Origin: Undibacterium sp. YM2
Lineage (GTDB): Bacteria > Pseudomonadota > Gammaproteobacteria > Burkholderiales > Burkholderiaceae_D
Reading direction: 5' to 3'
Assembly: GCF_009937975.1 (NCBI RefSeq)
Contig: NZ_AP018441.1
Coordinates: forward strand, 868,001-932,000
DNA length: 64,000 nt
Of this stretch, positions 28,439 through 37,819 are shown piece after piece. The notes under the pieces are model-generated. The model had not been told where the DNA came from, did not search any database, and worked only from the letters and a program-made list of their open reading frames with translations. Positions within the stretch are counted from its first letter, which is position 1, and each line of letters starts with the position of its first letter. The translations under genes and the position numbers were made by a program.

Positions 28439-29410
28439 ATGTTCAAAAAGATTTTGCTTGCCAGCCTTATTACTTCCGGACTATTTGCCAGCGCTGCCCA
28501 GGCCCAGGAGGTTGTCAGGCTGGGTAACCTGAAATTCGCTCATTACGGCGCAGTTTCCTATATCAAGGAAATCGCCCCCAAATGCGGCATCAAGGTAGAA
28601 GAGCGTGTGTTCGCCAAAGGCCTGGATGCCATGCAGGCCGTGATTGCCGGCGAGCTTGATGTGGGAGCAGTATCTTCGGAAGCAGTGATTTCTGCCCGTG
28701 CCAGCGGTACCCCAATTTACCTGGTGGCTGGTTTTGCCAAAGGTGGTGCGCGCCTGGTAGGACGTGCTGACCTGGGCATGAAGACCGTTAAGGATTTGAA
28801 AGGCAAAAAAGTTGGCGTCACCCGCGGCGGTATCCAGGACATTTTGCTGGCCGCCGAACTGGCACAAAATGGCCTGACTTACTCCGACCAGCCAGGTAAG
28901 GATGTGCAAATCATTTATCTCGGTTTCCCTGACCTGAACCAGGCTCTGCTGGGCAAGAATATCGATGCCATCATGCAGTCCGAGCCTTATTCTTCCCAGG
29001 CCATCAACAAGGGTTTTGGCAATGAAATCATCAAGCCTTACGATACCCCGATAGGCGAACCGGTTCGTACCATGGTCATGACCGAGAAGTTTTATAAAGA
29101 ACGTCGCCAGGTTGCAGAAAAATTCATGCGCTGCTTTGTTGAGGCGACCAAGACCTTTATCGACAATAAAGAACTGGCTGAAAAATATGTGCGTGAAAAC
29201 ATGTTCAAAGGGCAGGTCAGCCATGAAGACTTTGTCAATGCCATAGAAAACTCGCCTTATTCGTATGACGTGACGGCAGAGCACATCCAGATCACTACTG
29301 ATCTGATGCAAAAATATGGCGTGGGCAAAATGGCCAAGCCACCCGTCGCCAAGGACTGGGTCAAAACTGATCTGTTGGAACAAGCCAAGAAGAGCCTAAA
29401 CATAAAATAG
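28439..29410 (+). CDS. ABC transporter substrate-binding protein, SsuA/TauA/NitT type
   Basis: 323 residues from ATG 28439, chosen for the AGGAGAC ribosome-binding site and a standard signal peptide (MFKKILLASLITSGLFASAAQA). The mature part is a type II periplasmic binding fold of the NMT1/THI5-like family (AVIAGELDVGAVSSEAVISA, VKDLKGKKVGVTRGG, IDAIMQSEPYSSQA). These proteins serve sulfonates, nitrate, taurine, pyrimidine precursors or aromatic acids; sequence alone does not choose. Followed by its permease and ATPase in order. Confidence 0.9.
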   Translation: MFKKILLASLITSGLFASAAQAQEVVRLGNLKFAHYGAVSYIKEIAPKCGIKVEERVFAKGLDAMQAVIAGELDVGAVSSEAVISARASGTPIYLVAGFAKGGARLVGRADLGMKTVKDLKGKKVGVTRGGIQDILLAAELAQNGLTYSDQPGKDVQIIYLGFPDLNQALLGKNIDAIMQSEPYSSQAINKGFGNEIIKPYDTPIGEPVRTMVMTEKFYKERRQVAEKFMRCFVEATKTFIDNKELAEKYVRENMFKGQVSHEDFVNAIENSPYSYDVTAEHIQITTDLMQKYGVGKMAKPPVAKDWVKTDLLEQAKKSLNIK

Positions 29411-29503
29411 GCATCATTCAGTCTTTAGCTTGAGCAAGGGGTGAGCAGGCTCTTTTGAGCAAAATTGGCTCACCCGGCTCTTTCAATTCTTGAAGGAAAA
29501 ATC

Positions 29504-30322
29504 ATGAAATTCAAATGGCGTGAAATTGGCGCGGGGCTGATTGTGCCCGTTATTCTGATTGCGATCTGGCATGTAGTGACCAGCATGGGCTGGGTCAATG
29601 CCCAGGTCTTGCCTACGCCGATGGCGGTAGTAAAAAAATGGATAGAGTATGCATCCCCTTATGAAGCCAGAGATGTGGCAACAACGAGCTGGCTGGCCTG
29701 GGCTTTTTCGGGTGAGTTGATACGTGACACCATGGGCAGTATGTACCGTGTGCTGGTTGGCTTTGTGGTTGGTGCAGGTCTGGCATTGCCGCTGGGCCTG
29801 GCGATGGGCTCCAGTCAAAGGATGTATGCATGGATGAATCCCCTGATTCAGGTTTTGCGCCCCATACCACCGATAGCCTATATCCCGTTATCGATACTGT
29901 GGTTTGGTCTGGGTAATCCACCAGCCATCTTCCTGATCGCGATCGGCGCATTTTTCCCGGTATTGATGAACACCATCGCTGGTGTCCGCCATGTCGATGG
30001 CATCTATATCAGGGCAGCACGCAATCTGGGGGCCAGCCAGACCACCATGTTTGTACGCGTCATGTTGCCAGCGGCTGTACCTTATATCTTGTCTGGTGTA
30101 CGTATCGGTATAGGTACTGCTTTTATCGTGGTCATCGTTTCGGAAATGATTGCCGTGAACAATGGTCTGGGTTTTCGCATACTGGAGGCGCGTGAGTATT
30201 TTTGGTCTGACAAGATTATTGCGGGCATGATCAGCATAGGTTTGCTGGGTTTGGCAATTGATCTGGCGATGAATAAATTGAATAACTATTTGCTGCGCTG
30301 GCACCGTGGATTGGAGAACTGA
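29504..30322 (+). CDS. ABC transporter permease, SsuC/TauC type
   Basis: 272 residues with about six transmembrane segments. Start ATG 29504 follows GAAGG; an upstream in-frame start at 29465 is unsupported. The cytoplasmic EAA loop is present as YIRAARNLGASQTTMFVRVMLPAAVPYI. Partner of the 28439 binding protein and the 30324 ATPase; its TGA is one base before the ATPase ATG. Confidence 0.92.
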   Translation: MKFKWREIGAGLIVPVILIAIWHVVTSMGWVNAQVLPTPMAVVKKWIEYASPYEARDVATTSWLAWAFSGELIRDTMGSMYRVLVGFVVGAGLALPLGLAMGSSQRMYAWMNPLIQVLRPIPPIAYIPLSILWFGLGNPPAIFLIAIGAFFPVLMNTIAGVRHVDGIYIRAARNLGASQTTMFVRVMLPAAVPYILSGVRIGIGTAFIVVIVSEMIAVNNGLGFRILEAREYFWSDKIIAGMISIGLLGLAIDLAMNKLNNYLLRWHRGLEN

Positions 30323-30323
30323 G

Positions 30324-31121
30324 ATGAATTCTACTCATATCAAAATTGAAGGCGTGAATAAAATCTTCAAAACGGCTGACAAAGAAGTCGTGGCTTTGCG
30401 TGACATTAATCTGGAGATACCTGAAGGTCAGTTTGTCTGTCTGCTGGGCCCTTCTGGTTGTGGCAAGTCAACCCTGCTGAACGCGGTTGCGGGGTTTTCA
30501 CTACCCACTTCCGGCAATATTATTGCAAATGGGCAGAAGGTCAGTTCTCCAGGCCCGGACCGTGGCATGGTGTTCCAGGAATATGCATTGTTCCCCTGGA
30601 TGACAGTAGAGCAGAACATCGCCTTTGGTCTGGAAATCAAGGGCATGGCCAAGGCTGAGATACAGCAGCGTGTCGCCAGCCTGCTGGGCATGCTGGGTCT
30701 GAGTGATTTCAAGGCACGCTTTCCCAAGGATTTATCTGGCGGTATGCGTCAGCGCGTTGCAATTGCCCGTGTATTGGCGCTGGATTCGCCTATCATGTTA
30801 ATGGATGAACCCTTCGGTGCGCTGGATGCCCTGACACGCCGTAACTTGCAGGACGAATTATTGCGCATCTGGTCAGAACTGAAGAAAACCATCATTTTTG
30901 TGACCCATAGTATAGAAGAGGCAATTTACCTGGCTGACCGTATCATCGTCATGACTTACCGGCCAGGTACGGTAAAAAAAGACCTGATCGTCGAACTACC
31001 ACGTTCGCGTGATCCTTCTGATCCTGGCTTCAATGCCTTGAAGCGTGAACTTGGTCAGTTGGTCATGGAAGAGCAGCAAAGACATCACAATGATGAATTG
31101 AAGATGGCGGCGGTAGATTAA
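30324..31121 (+). CDS. ABC transporter ATP-binding protein, SsuB/TauB type
   Basis: 265 residues from ATG 30324. Walker A GPSGCGKST, Q-loop VFQEYALFPW, signature LSGGMRQR, Walker B IMLMDEPFGALD and H-loop VTHSIEEA are all intact. Third part of the importer, coupled to the permease. Confidence 0.94.
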   Translation: MNSTHIKIEGVNKIFKTADKEVVALRDINLEIPEGQFVCLLGPSGCGKSTLLNAVAGFSLPTSGNIIANGQKVSSPGPDRGMVFQEYALFPWMTVEQNIAFGLEIKGMAKAEIQQRVASLLGMLGLSDFKARFPKDLSGGMRQRVAIARVLALDSPIMLMDEPFGALDALTRRNLQDELLRIWSELKKTIIFVTHSIEEAIYLADRIIVMTYRPGTVKKDLIVELPRSRDPSDPGFNALKRELGQLVMEEQQRHHNDELKMAAVD

Positions 31122-31206
31122 GCAGCAAGCTGGAGACAGGAAGTAAGAAGTAAAAAGTTAGAAGTAGGAACGCGGACGCGCCCATAAAAACATAAGGAGA
31201 GACATC

Positions 31207-31665
31207 ATGCTGAAATTCGTACGAATGGTAGTAGCGGGATTGGTTTTCTTGTTGGGCGCGTCCAGTCATGCGCAAAATGCCCATGGCACGGCACCTGAGG
31301 CTGTCGCCATGGTGCAAAAAGTCATTGCCAGTATCAAGGCGAATGGCAGGGACAAGACTTTTGCTGATGTTAATAATCTGCAAGGGCCTTTCCGTGACCG
31401 CGACCTGTATGTCACCATCAATGATATGAATGGCAAGAATCTGGCCCATGGTGCAAATGCCAAGATGCAGGGCAAGGACTTGATGGATTTAAAGGATGCC
31501 GATGGCAAGCTGTTCGTACGCGAGCGTATGGAGCTCGCCAAAACCAAGGGTAAGGGCTGGCAAGACTATAAGTTCGTCAACCCTGTCTCGAAACAGATAG
31601 AGCAAAAATCCATGTACTTTGAAAAGTATGAAGACATCGTTATCAACTGTGGTATCTATAAGTAA
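31207..31665 (+). CDS. Secreted single Cache-domain protein
   Basis: 152 residues with a signal peptide (MLKFVRMVVAGLVFLLGASSHAQ). The mature part is one small Cache (sCache_2-like) fold: AVAMVQKVIASIKANG, LYVTINDMNGKNLAHGANAKMQGKDLMDLKDADGK, YFEKYEDIVINCGIY. Such domains usually form the periplasmic part of chemoreceptors or kinases; here it stands alone, six bases ahead of a DctB-like kinase and after an ABC importer. I infer it senses or carries a ligand for that kinase. A TAAGGAGAG ribosome-binding site is clear. Confidence 0.8.
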   Translation: MLKFVRMVVAGLVFLLGASSHAQNAHGTAPEAVAMVQKVIASIKANGRDKTFADVNNLQGPFRDRDLYVTINDMNGKNLAHGANAKMQGKDLMDLKDADGKLFVRERMELAKTKGKGWQDYKFVNPVSKQIEQKSMYFEKYEDIVINCGIYK

Positions 31666-31671
31666 GAGCTT

Positions 31672-33501
31672 GTGACAGCGCCGCCTGTTGACAGTGCCCG
31701 TCACCGGCGCCTGATCTTTATTTGTGTGGCGGCGGTCAGTATTGTGCTGGTGGTCGCCAGTTATTTTGTGGCGGCCAGCATTGCCAGGGACAATAGCCGT
31801 CAGGCCGGTGACAGGCAGTTGCAGATTATTGCGCTGGATATTGAGTCTGTACTTGAGCGCTACGAAACCCTGCCTTTTGCGATTTCTTATCTGCCAATGA
31901 CGGCAGAGGCTTTGTTGCACAAGGAAGATGGCAAGCTGACGCAGGCGCTGAACCTGAGTTTGCAGGAGCTGGCTGAGCAAGCCAAGGTTGCCGCCATCTA
32001 CCTCATGGATGTGCAGGGTAATACCATCGCGGCCAGCAACTGGAATACTGAGCAAACTTATCTGGGTCAGAACTTTGCTTTCAGACCCTATTTTTCTGAA
32101 GCCTTAAAGCAGGGCAAGCCCGGCCATTTCTATGCGATAGGAAATACCACCAATATCCCTGGCTATTTTATTTCCCAACCCGTCTATCCACCCGGCAGAA
32201 AGCGTGGCAGCCAGGCACCGATAGGCGTGATCGCCGTCAAGATCATCCTCAACGAATTTGAGCAAGCCTGGGGCAGTAGTGAAGAACCCATCGCCCTCAG
32301 CGACAGGCATGGCGTCGTGTTTTTAAGTAATCGCGCCTCCTGGAAATACCATAGCCTGCAAAGCCTGTCGCCTGCTGTGCAGCAGGATTTAAAGGCGACT
32401 TTGCAATACGGTGGCAAGCATATAGAAGCCATTGCCCAATTGCCGCTGAAGGAAAAGAAAGGCTATGACGAATATCTGCAAAGACCGATAGGGCGTTTGA
32501 ACTGGCAGTTAATGTTATTCCCGGAGCAAGGCAAAGTCACGCGCGCGGGTTTGCAATCTGCGCTGGTGGTGGCTTTGATACTCGGTATAGCACTGGCCTT
32601 TGCTGCCGTATTTGACCAGCGCCGCCGCAGGCTGGAAGAGGGACGGCTGGCGCAGCGGGCCCTGAAGAAAGCAGCGGATGAACTGGAGCTGCATATCGCC
32701 GAGCGCACCCGGCAATTGACGCAGGCGAATGCAGAACTTGAAAGCCGCTACCTGACACTCAAGCAGACTGAAAACCTGCTGCGCTCTACCCAGAATGAAA
32801 TGGTGCAGGCTGGCAAACTAGCGATGCTGGGCCAGATGGCAACCGGCATCACTCATGAATTGAACCAGCCACTGACCGCAATACGCGCCTTTGCCGATAA
32901 CGCCATCACCTTCATGAACCGTGGCAAGGCTGAGCAGGCTTTGGCCAATCTGGAACATATTAGCCACGCCAGCGAACGCATGGGCAGCATCATTGCCCAG
33001 CTCAAGGGTTTTGCCAGGAAGAGCCCGAACGCCATCGCCGAAGTCGATGTGCAGACAGCCATTCAGTCCGCAGTCAGTTTGCTGCGCAGCGAAACTGAGA
33101 GGCGTGGCGTCAAATTGAGTGTGTATGTAGATGAGCACGCCCGGGTGCTGGGAGATACCGTCAGGATAGAACAAGTCCTGATCAACCTGATACGCAATGC
33201 ACTGGATGCGGTAGAAAACAGCCCGGTCAGGGAAGTCGATGTCAGACTAAGTAAATGGCAGGATATGGCAAGAATCACGATCGCCGACACCGGTACCGGC
33301 ATACCCGAGCATGTGGCCGGCCATTTGTTTGAGCCATTTTTTACGACAAAGGAAATTGGCCAGGGACTGGGGCTGGGGCTGGCGATTTCTTCTTCCATCG
33401 TGCAGGCCATGAATGGCAGCCTGGTGGCTGATAACCGCCCGGATGGCGGTGCTGAATTCACGGTCTGTATCCCGCTGGCTGATCAGGCGAGTACAAGTTA
33501 G
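31672..33501 (+). CDS. DctB-like sensor histidine kinase
   Basis: 609 residues, GTG start at 31672, six bases after the Cache gene. TM1 at about 12-33, a periplasmic double Cache region (about 40-285), TM2 at about 292-315, a coiled coil, then HisKA with the phospho-acceptor His in GITHELNQPLTAIRAFADNA and an HATPase domain (NLIRNALDAVENS, DTGTGIPEHV, GLGLGLAISSSIV). The layout is that of C4-dicarboxylate sensor DctB, but no dctA is nearby, so the ligand is open. Cognate regulator follows. Confidence 0.9.
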   Translation: MTAPPVDSARHRRLIFICVAAVSIVLVVASYFVAASIARDNSRQAGDRQLQIIALDIESVLERYETLPFAISYLPMTAEALLHKEDGKLTQALNLSLQELAEQAKVAAIYLMDVQGNTIAASNWNTEQTYLGQNFAFRPYFSEALKQGKPGHFYAIGNTTNIPGYFISQPVYPPGRKRGSQAPIGVIAVKIILNEFEQAWGSSEEPIALSDRHGVVFLSNRASWKYHSLQSLSPAVQQDLKATLQYGGKHIEAIAQLPLKEKKGYDEYLQRPIGRLNWQLMLFPEQGKVTRAGLQSALVVALILGIALAFAAVFDQRRRRLEEGRLAQRALKKAADELELHIAERTRQLTQANAELESRYLTLKQTENLLRSTQNEMVQAGKLAMLGQMATGITHELNQPLTAIRAFADNAITFMNRGKAEQALANLEHISHASERMGSIIAQLKGFARKSPNAIAEVDVQTAIQSAVSLLRSETERRGVKLSVYVDEHARVLGDTVRIEQVLINLIRNALDAVENSPVREVDVRLSKWQDMARITIADTGTGIPEHVAGHLFEPFFTTKEIGQGLGLGLAISSSIVQAMNGSLVADNRPDGGAEFTVCIPLADQASTS

Positions 33502-33546
33502 TACCGCTGATCGCGTATGACTGTATACATAGTGTAAGGAAACAGT

Positions 33547-34905
33547 ATGACTCAAATGCTCGCTATATTAATAGAGGATGAGCAGGCGGTGCGCCTGGCG
33601 ACGACCCAGACGCTGGAGCTCGGTGGTTTTGAAGTGCAGGCTTGCGCCAGTGCTGAACTGGCCGATGCCTATATCAAGGCAGACTATGCCGGCATTATCG
33701 TCACCGATGTGCGCTTGCCCGGCAAGTCTGGCCTTGACGTGCTGGAAAAAGTACGCGGCATTGATGCCGAACTGCCCGTCATCATCATCACCGGCCATGG
33801 CGATGTCAGCATGGCGGTAGAAGCTATGCGCCACGGTGCTTATGATTTTCTGGAAAAACCATTTGCAGCGGAGCGCCTGCTCGATGCCTGCCTGCGTGCC
33901 CAGGAAAAGCGGCGGCTGGTCATGGAAAACCGCAAGCTCAAATTATCCTGGTTGAATCATGCGGCCACACCAGACTTGATAGGCCAAAGTCCGCAAATAG
34001 AAAAAGTCAGGAAATTCATACAAAGCATAGGCCCGACACAGGTTGATGTCTTGATCAACGGTGCGACTGGTTCCGGCAAGGAAGTGGTGGCGCGGCAATT
34101 GCACCTGGCCAGTGGCTGCAAAGGCGAGTTTGTCGCTATCAATTGCGGTGCCTTGCCAGAGTCTGTCTTTGAGAGCGAAATCTTTGGTCATGAAGCTGGT
34201 GCCTTCACCAGCGCCCAGAAACGCCGCATAGGCAAGCTGGAGTACGCGCAAGGTGGTACGGTATTTCTTGATGAAATTGAAAGTATGCCGCTGAACCTGC
34301 AAATCAAATTGCTCAGGGTTCTGCAGGAACGCACTCTCGAAAGACTGGGCGGCAATCAATCTATTGCACTGGATTGCCGCATCATCGCGGCTACCAAAAC
34401 AGACTTGCTGAAACTGAGCATGCAAGGGCAGTTCCGTGAAGACTTGTATTACCGCCTCAGCGTCGTCACCATGCATTTGCCCAAACTGAATGACAGGCGG
34501 GAAGATATTCCCTTGTTGCTCTCGTATTTTGTACAGAGAGCCTCCCTGCGTTATCAAAAGCAGGTGCCGGCCTGGTCTGCTGCACAAATGCAATTATGGA
34601 TGCAGGCAGACTGGCAGGGTAATGTACGTGAGTTGCGCAATTTCGCCGATCAACTGGTGCTGGGAGTGGCTGAATTTGCGGATCTGCCCGCTCCGCAAAC
34701 CGGACAAATCCAGGCGACGGCTGCTTGCAGCCTGCCTGAAAAGCTGGATGTGTATGAAGCCAGCCTGATCCAGGCTGCACTGGAAAAGAGCGCCAATAAT
34801 GTGGCAGCCGCTGCCGAAGCGCTGGGCATCCCCAAGAAAACCCTGTACGACAAGATAAAAAAATATCAAAAAAGCTTGTCATCAATCAATCCGGTGGCAA
34901 GTTAA
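33547..34905 (+). CDS. DctD-like sigma-54 response regulator
   Basis: 452 residues: receiver domain 1-120 (EDEQ acidic pocket, phospho-Asp in IIVTDVRLPGKSG, Lys in FLEKPF), AAA+ domain 145-380 (Walker A GATGSGKE, Walker B VFLDEIES) and a C-terminal Fis-like HTH (NVAAAAEALGIPKKTLYDKI). The sigma-54 contact loop reads GAFTSA rather than GAFTGA, a substitution at the second Gly. It probably activates the sigma-54-type promoter at 28377, making the block self-contained. Confidence 0.9.
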   Translation: MTQMLAILIEDEQAVRLATTQTLELGGFEVQACASAELADAYIKADYAGIIVTDVRLPGKSGLDVLEKVRGIDAELPVIIITGHGDVSMAVEAMRHGAYDFLEKPFAAERLLDACLRAQEKRRLVMENRKLKLSWLNHAATPDLIGQSPQIEKVRKFIQSIGPTQVDVLINGATGSGKEVVARQLHLASGCKGEFVAINCGALPESVFESEIFGHEAGAFTSAQKRRIGKLEYAQGGTVFLDEIESMPLNLQIKLLRVLQERTLERLGGNQSIALDCRIIAATKTDLLKLSMQGQFREDLYYRLSVVTMHLPKLNDRREDIPLLLSYFVQRASLRYQKQVPAWSAAQMQLWMQADWQGNVRELRNFADQLVLGVAEFADLPAPQTGQIQATAACSLPEKLDVYEASLIQAALEKSANNVAAAAEALGIPKKTLYDKIKKYQKSLSSINPVAS

Positions 34906-34974
34906 GGGGTACTTGGGGAAGTCGCGGAACATGCATAATCCGACTTTTCATGCGACTTGGTGTAAACTTGTCCC

Positions 34975-35784
34975 ATGCAAATCTATCTATCATTCCTTGC
35001 CGCTGCTTTATATATATTGAGCATAGTCCTGCCCGGGCGCTGGCTGACGCTGTCAAATGCCGTCAGCGCACTGGCCTGGCTGACACATGGCATGGCTTTG
35101 TGGCTGACGATTTTCCCTGATCACGCGCTCAGGGTGGGCTTTGCCGTGATGTTATCCGCCGCGCTATGGGTATCCGTGTTTGTCTGCTGGCTGGAAAATC
35201 GCAACGCCTCCCTTGATGGCTTGCGCTTGTTACTGATGCCCAATGCCGCGTTGATGGCTGTCTTGCCCAGTTTTTTTCCAGGCAGCCTGATTGCCCTGGC
35301 TGGCAAGACTGCCATGTTTCCCTGGCATGTCGTGGTCGCCATGCTGGCCTATAGCACGCTGACGATAGCGGCCTTTCATGCGGTCGTCATGACAGTACAA
35401 GACAAGCATCTGCATCAATTGCGTGCGGTAAAAAATGTGGAATGGCTAAATACCCTGATAGACAGGCTACCTGCCTTGCTGACCATGGAAAAAATACTGT
35501 TCCGTTTTGTCCTGTTTGGTTTTGTTTTGCTCACGCTGACAGTCTTGTCAGGTGTGATATTTTCAGAGCAGGTTCTGGGCGTAGCTTTTAAATGGGATCA
35601 CAAGACCCTGCTGTCTCTCCTGTCCTGGCTCTTGTTTGCCATTTTGCTGACAGGACGTTACTGGCGTGGCTGGCGTGGTAAAACTGTCTTGAGTTTCACA
35701 CTCTCAGGATTTATCACCTTGCTGCTGGCTTATGTAGGCAGCCGTTTTGTGCTGGAAGTCTTGTTACACAGGAGCCTGTCATGA
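34975..35784 (+). CDS. ypjD: Cytochrome c assembly / YpjD-type inner-membrane protein
   Basis: 269 residues with about eight transmembrane segments and the CcsA/CcmC-type core (WHVVVAMLAYSTLTIAAFHAV, FKWDHKTLLSLLSWLLFAILLTGRYWRGWRGK). E. coli YpjD is the ffh neighbour. Its role is unproven; haem handling is suspected from the family. Overlaps the next gene by four bases. Confidence 0.85.
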   Translation: MQIYLSFLAAALYILSIVLPGRWLTLSNAVSALAWLTHGMALWLTIFPDHALRVGFAVMLSAALWVSVFVCWLENRNASLDGLRLLLMPNAALMAVLPSFFPGSLIALAGKTAMFPWHVVVAMLAYSTLTIAAFHAVVMTVQDKHLHQLRAVKNVEWLNTLIDRLPALLTMEKILFRFVLFGFVLLTLTVLSGVIFSEQVLGVAFKWDHKTLLSLLSWLLFAILLTGRYWRGWRGKTVLSFTLSGFITLLLAYVGSRFVLEVLLHRSLS

Positions 35785-36032
35785 GGTTACTGTTCTGGCT
35801 GGGGCTGGTGATACTGGTGATCCTGGCCCTGAAGAAAAAAATACAGCCCCCTGCTACGGGGTCTGGCAATCCTGAACAACCGCTGGAGCCAGGAAATGCC
35901 GGTTCACAGCACGCCGGATCGGCTGAAACCATGGTTTGCTGTGCGCATTGCCAGATTTATTTACCCGCATCAGAAGCCGTGCAGCGCGCCGGGCAGGTTT
36001 ACTGCAGCCAAGAACATGCTGATCTTGCATGA
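35781..36032 (+). CDS. PP0621-family small protein
   Basis: 83 residues: one N-terminal transmembrane helix (LLFWLGLVILVILAL), a Pro/Gly linker, then a small Cys-rich domain CCAHCQIYLPASEAV...YCSQEHADL that looks like a zinc ribbon/treble clef. The PP0621 family typically lies between ypjD and pilS in beta- and gammaproteobacteria; function unknown. Overlaps both neighbours by four bases (ATGA), so translation is coupled. Confidence 0.85.
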   Translation: MRLLFWLGLVILVILALKKKIQPPATGSGNPEQPLEPGNAGSQHAGSAETMVCCAHCQIYLPASEAVQRAGQVYCSQEHADLA

Positions 36033-37819
36033 GCTTGCCAGCCGACAGGACGCCAATGTCTGAAGCACTCCACGACGCGTCCGAACCTTCGCACTCGTTC
36101 TGGCGCTCGCTGCAAACGCTGAATGCCTCGCGCATCGTGGTGGCTGCCAGCTTGCTGATCTTGCTGAGTTTGCGCAGTGGTAAAGATATCTGGACCAGTG
36201 GGCCCTTGTTCGGACGTGACATAGGCCTGATCTATCTGTCGGTGGCGATAGGCTTTGTGGTGCTCAAGCAAGTGTATCCCCGCCGTTTCATGTGGCAACT
36301 GACAACCCAGATACTGCTCGACATCATCATCATCTCCATCATGTACCTGGCTGGCGGAGGGAATAAAAGTGGTTTGGGTATTCTGTATTTGTTTCCGCTG
36401 GCAGGTGCCGCCATATTGAGTCCCCTGGTCTGGTCATTCTTTTTTGCTTCCATTGTTGTTTTGTTTTTGTTGGGCGAAAGTGTTTACCACTACTTGCAAC
36501 TGGAAGATGGTACCCCCTTGTCGCAGGCTGGATTGTTTGGGGCTGCCTATTTTGCAGTTGTGTCTGTGGTCAACCGGCTGGCACACAATCTGATCAACCA
36601 GGAGCAACTGGCTGTACAGCGCGGCAATGCCCTTGCCATGCAACAGTCCATCAACCAGTTGGTGATTGCAGATATGGGGGATGGCATCCTGGTTCTGGAT
36701 CAGGATGGATGTATGTTTGAGATCAATCCAGCGGCGACGCGCATGCTGGGCGGTAACCTGAACAAGGACATGATAGGTGTGGAGCTGGGCAGTATTCCGG
36801 CTTTGCGTCCGATTGTTGAAGTTTTGAATAATATGCACGGGCGCTCCAGCTTGCCGGACCGTCGTAAGGAAGAAGAAATCTCCTTTGTATCAATACGCTG
36901 TTATCTCGACGATCCCAAGCCGGAACTCGGGGAAATAGCAGCCGATACCGCCACCAGAGAGCGCGTCGAGCGTGAACGCCCACATTTTGTGACGCACCTT
37001 AAGCTGCGCTTTGTTGCCATCAAAGCGGTTAATGCAGGTGGTTTCAGGGAGCGCAATGGCGGCTACACGATTATTTTCATGCAGGATGTGTCAGATATAG
37101 AAAATCAGGCGCAGCAACTGAAGTTGGCATCGATGGGACGCCTCACCGCAAGTATCGCTCATGAAGTGCGTAATCCCCTGTCGTCGATTTCTTATGCAGC
37201 CTCGTTGCTGAATGAAGACCTCGGGCACCCCGGGCAGGAAAACAAGCAGGCAAAACGTTTGCTGAAGATTGTTGATGATAATGTAGCACGCCTGAACCAG
37301 CTCATAGAAGATATCCTGAAGCTCTCACGCAAGGCGCAATCGGATGTGGAGCCATATCTGGTGATGGACCAGATTGAAGAAATGGTCAGGGATTTTATAG
37401 AAACACGTAACTTGCCCACTGATTTTATTGCGGTATTGAAAAACGAAAACTTCCTCGTCAACTTTGACCCCAGTCATTTGCGCGAAGTCGTCTTGAATCT
37501 TTTGTCGAATGCCATACGCTACGCCAGTGGGCAAACAGCCAGTATCAAACTGTTTGCCTGTATTAATAGTAGTGGCCGGCAAGAGTTGCATATACAAGAT
37601 GATGGACCGGCAATTCCGTATGAAGTGAGGTCGCACTTGTTTGAGCCGTTTTACACTACTTCACGTATGGGCACCGGTCTGGGCTTGTATATGGCTAGGG
37701 AGTTGTGTTTGAATAACCATGCCTTGCTTGACTATGAATACCGGGTTGAAGAAACCGAAGCAGGAAAGACAGAGCCCAGTGGGCGTTTTGTAATTAATTT
37801 CTCTGGATACAGTGCATGA
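36029..37819 (+). CDS. pilS: Two-component sensor kinase PilS
   Basis: 596 residues. Six hydrophobic segments within about 30-195 form the membrane sensor. A PAS domain follows (about 205-340, DGILVLDQDGCMFEINPAATRMLG). The HisKA His lies in TASIAHEVRNPLSSISYA, and an HATPase domain (NLLSNAIRYASG, GTGLGLYMARELC) ends the protein. PilS-PilR controls pilA via sigma-54 in response to pilin in the membrane. Start ATG 36029 overlaps the PP0621 stop; Met at 36056 is an alternative. Overlaps pilR by ATGA. Confidence 0.93.
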   Translation: MSLPADRTPMSEALHDASEPSHSFWRSLQTLNASRIVVAASLLILLSLRSGKDIWTSGPLFGRDIGLIYLSVAIGFVVLKQVYPRRFMWQLTTQILLDIIIISIMYLAGGGNKSGLGILYLFPLAGAAILSPLVWSFFFASIVVLFLLGESVYHYLQLEDGTPLSQAGLFGAAYFAVVSVVNRLAHNLINQEQLAVQRGNALAMQQSINQLVIADMGDGILVLDQDGCMFEINPAATRMLGGNLNKDMIGVELGSIPALRPIVEVLNNMHGRSSLPDRRKEEEISFVSIRCYLDDPKPELGEIAADTATRERVERERPHFVTHLKLRFVAIKAVNAGGFRERNGGYTIIFMQDVSDIENQAQQLKLASMGRLTASIAHEVRNPLSSISYAASLLNEDLGHPGQENKQAKRLLKIVDDNVARLNQLIEDILKLSRKAQSDVEPYLVMDQIEEMVRDFIETRNLPTDFIAVLKNENFLVNFDPSHLREVVLNLLSNAIRYASGQTASIKLFACINSSGRQELHIQDDGPAIPYEVRSHLFEPFYTTSRMGTGLGLYMARELCLNNHALLDYEYRVEETEAGKTEPSGRFVINFSGYSA

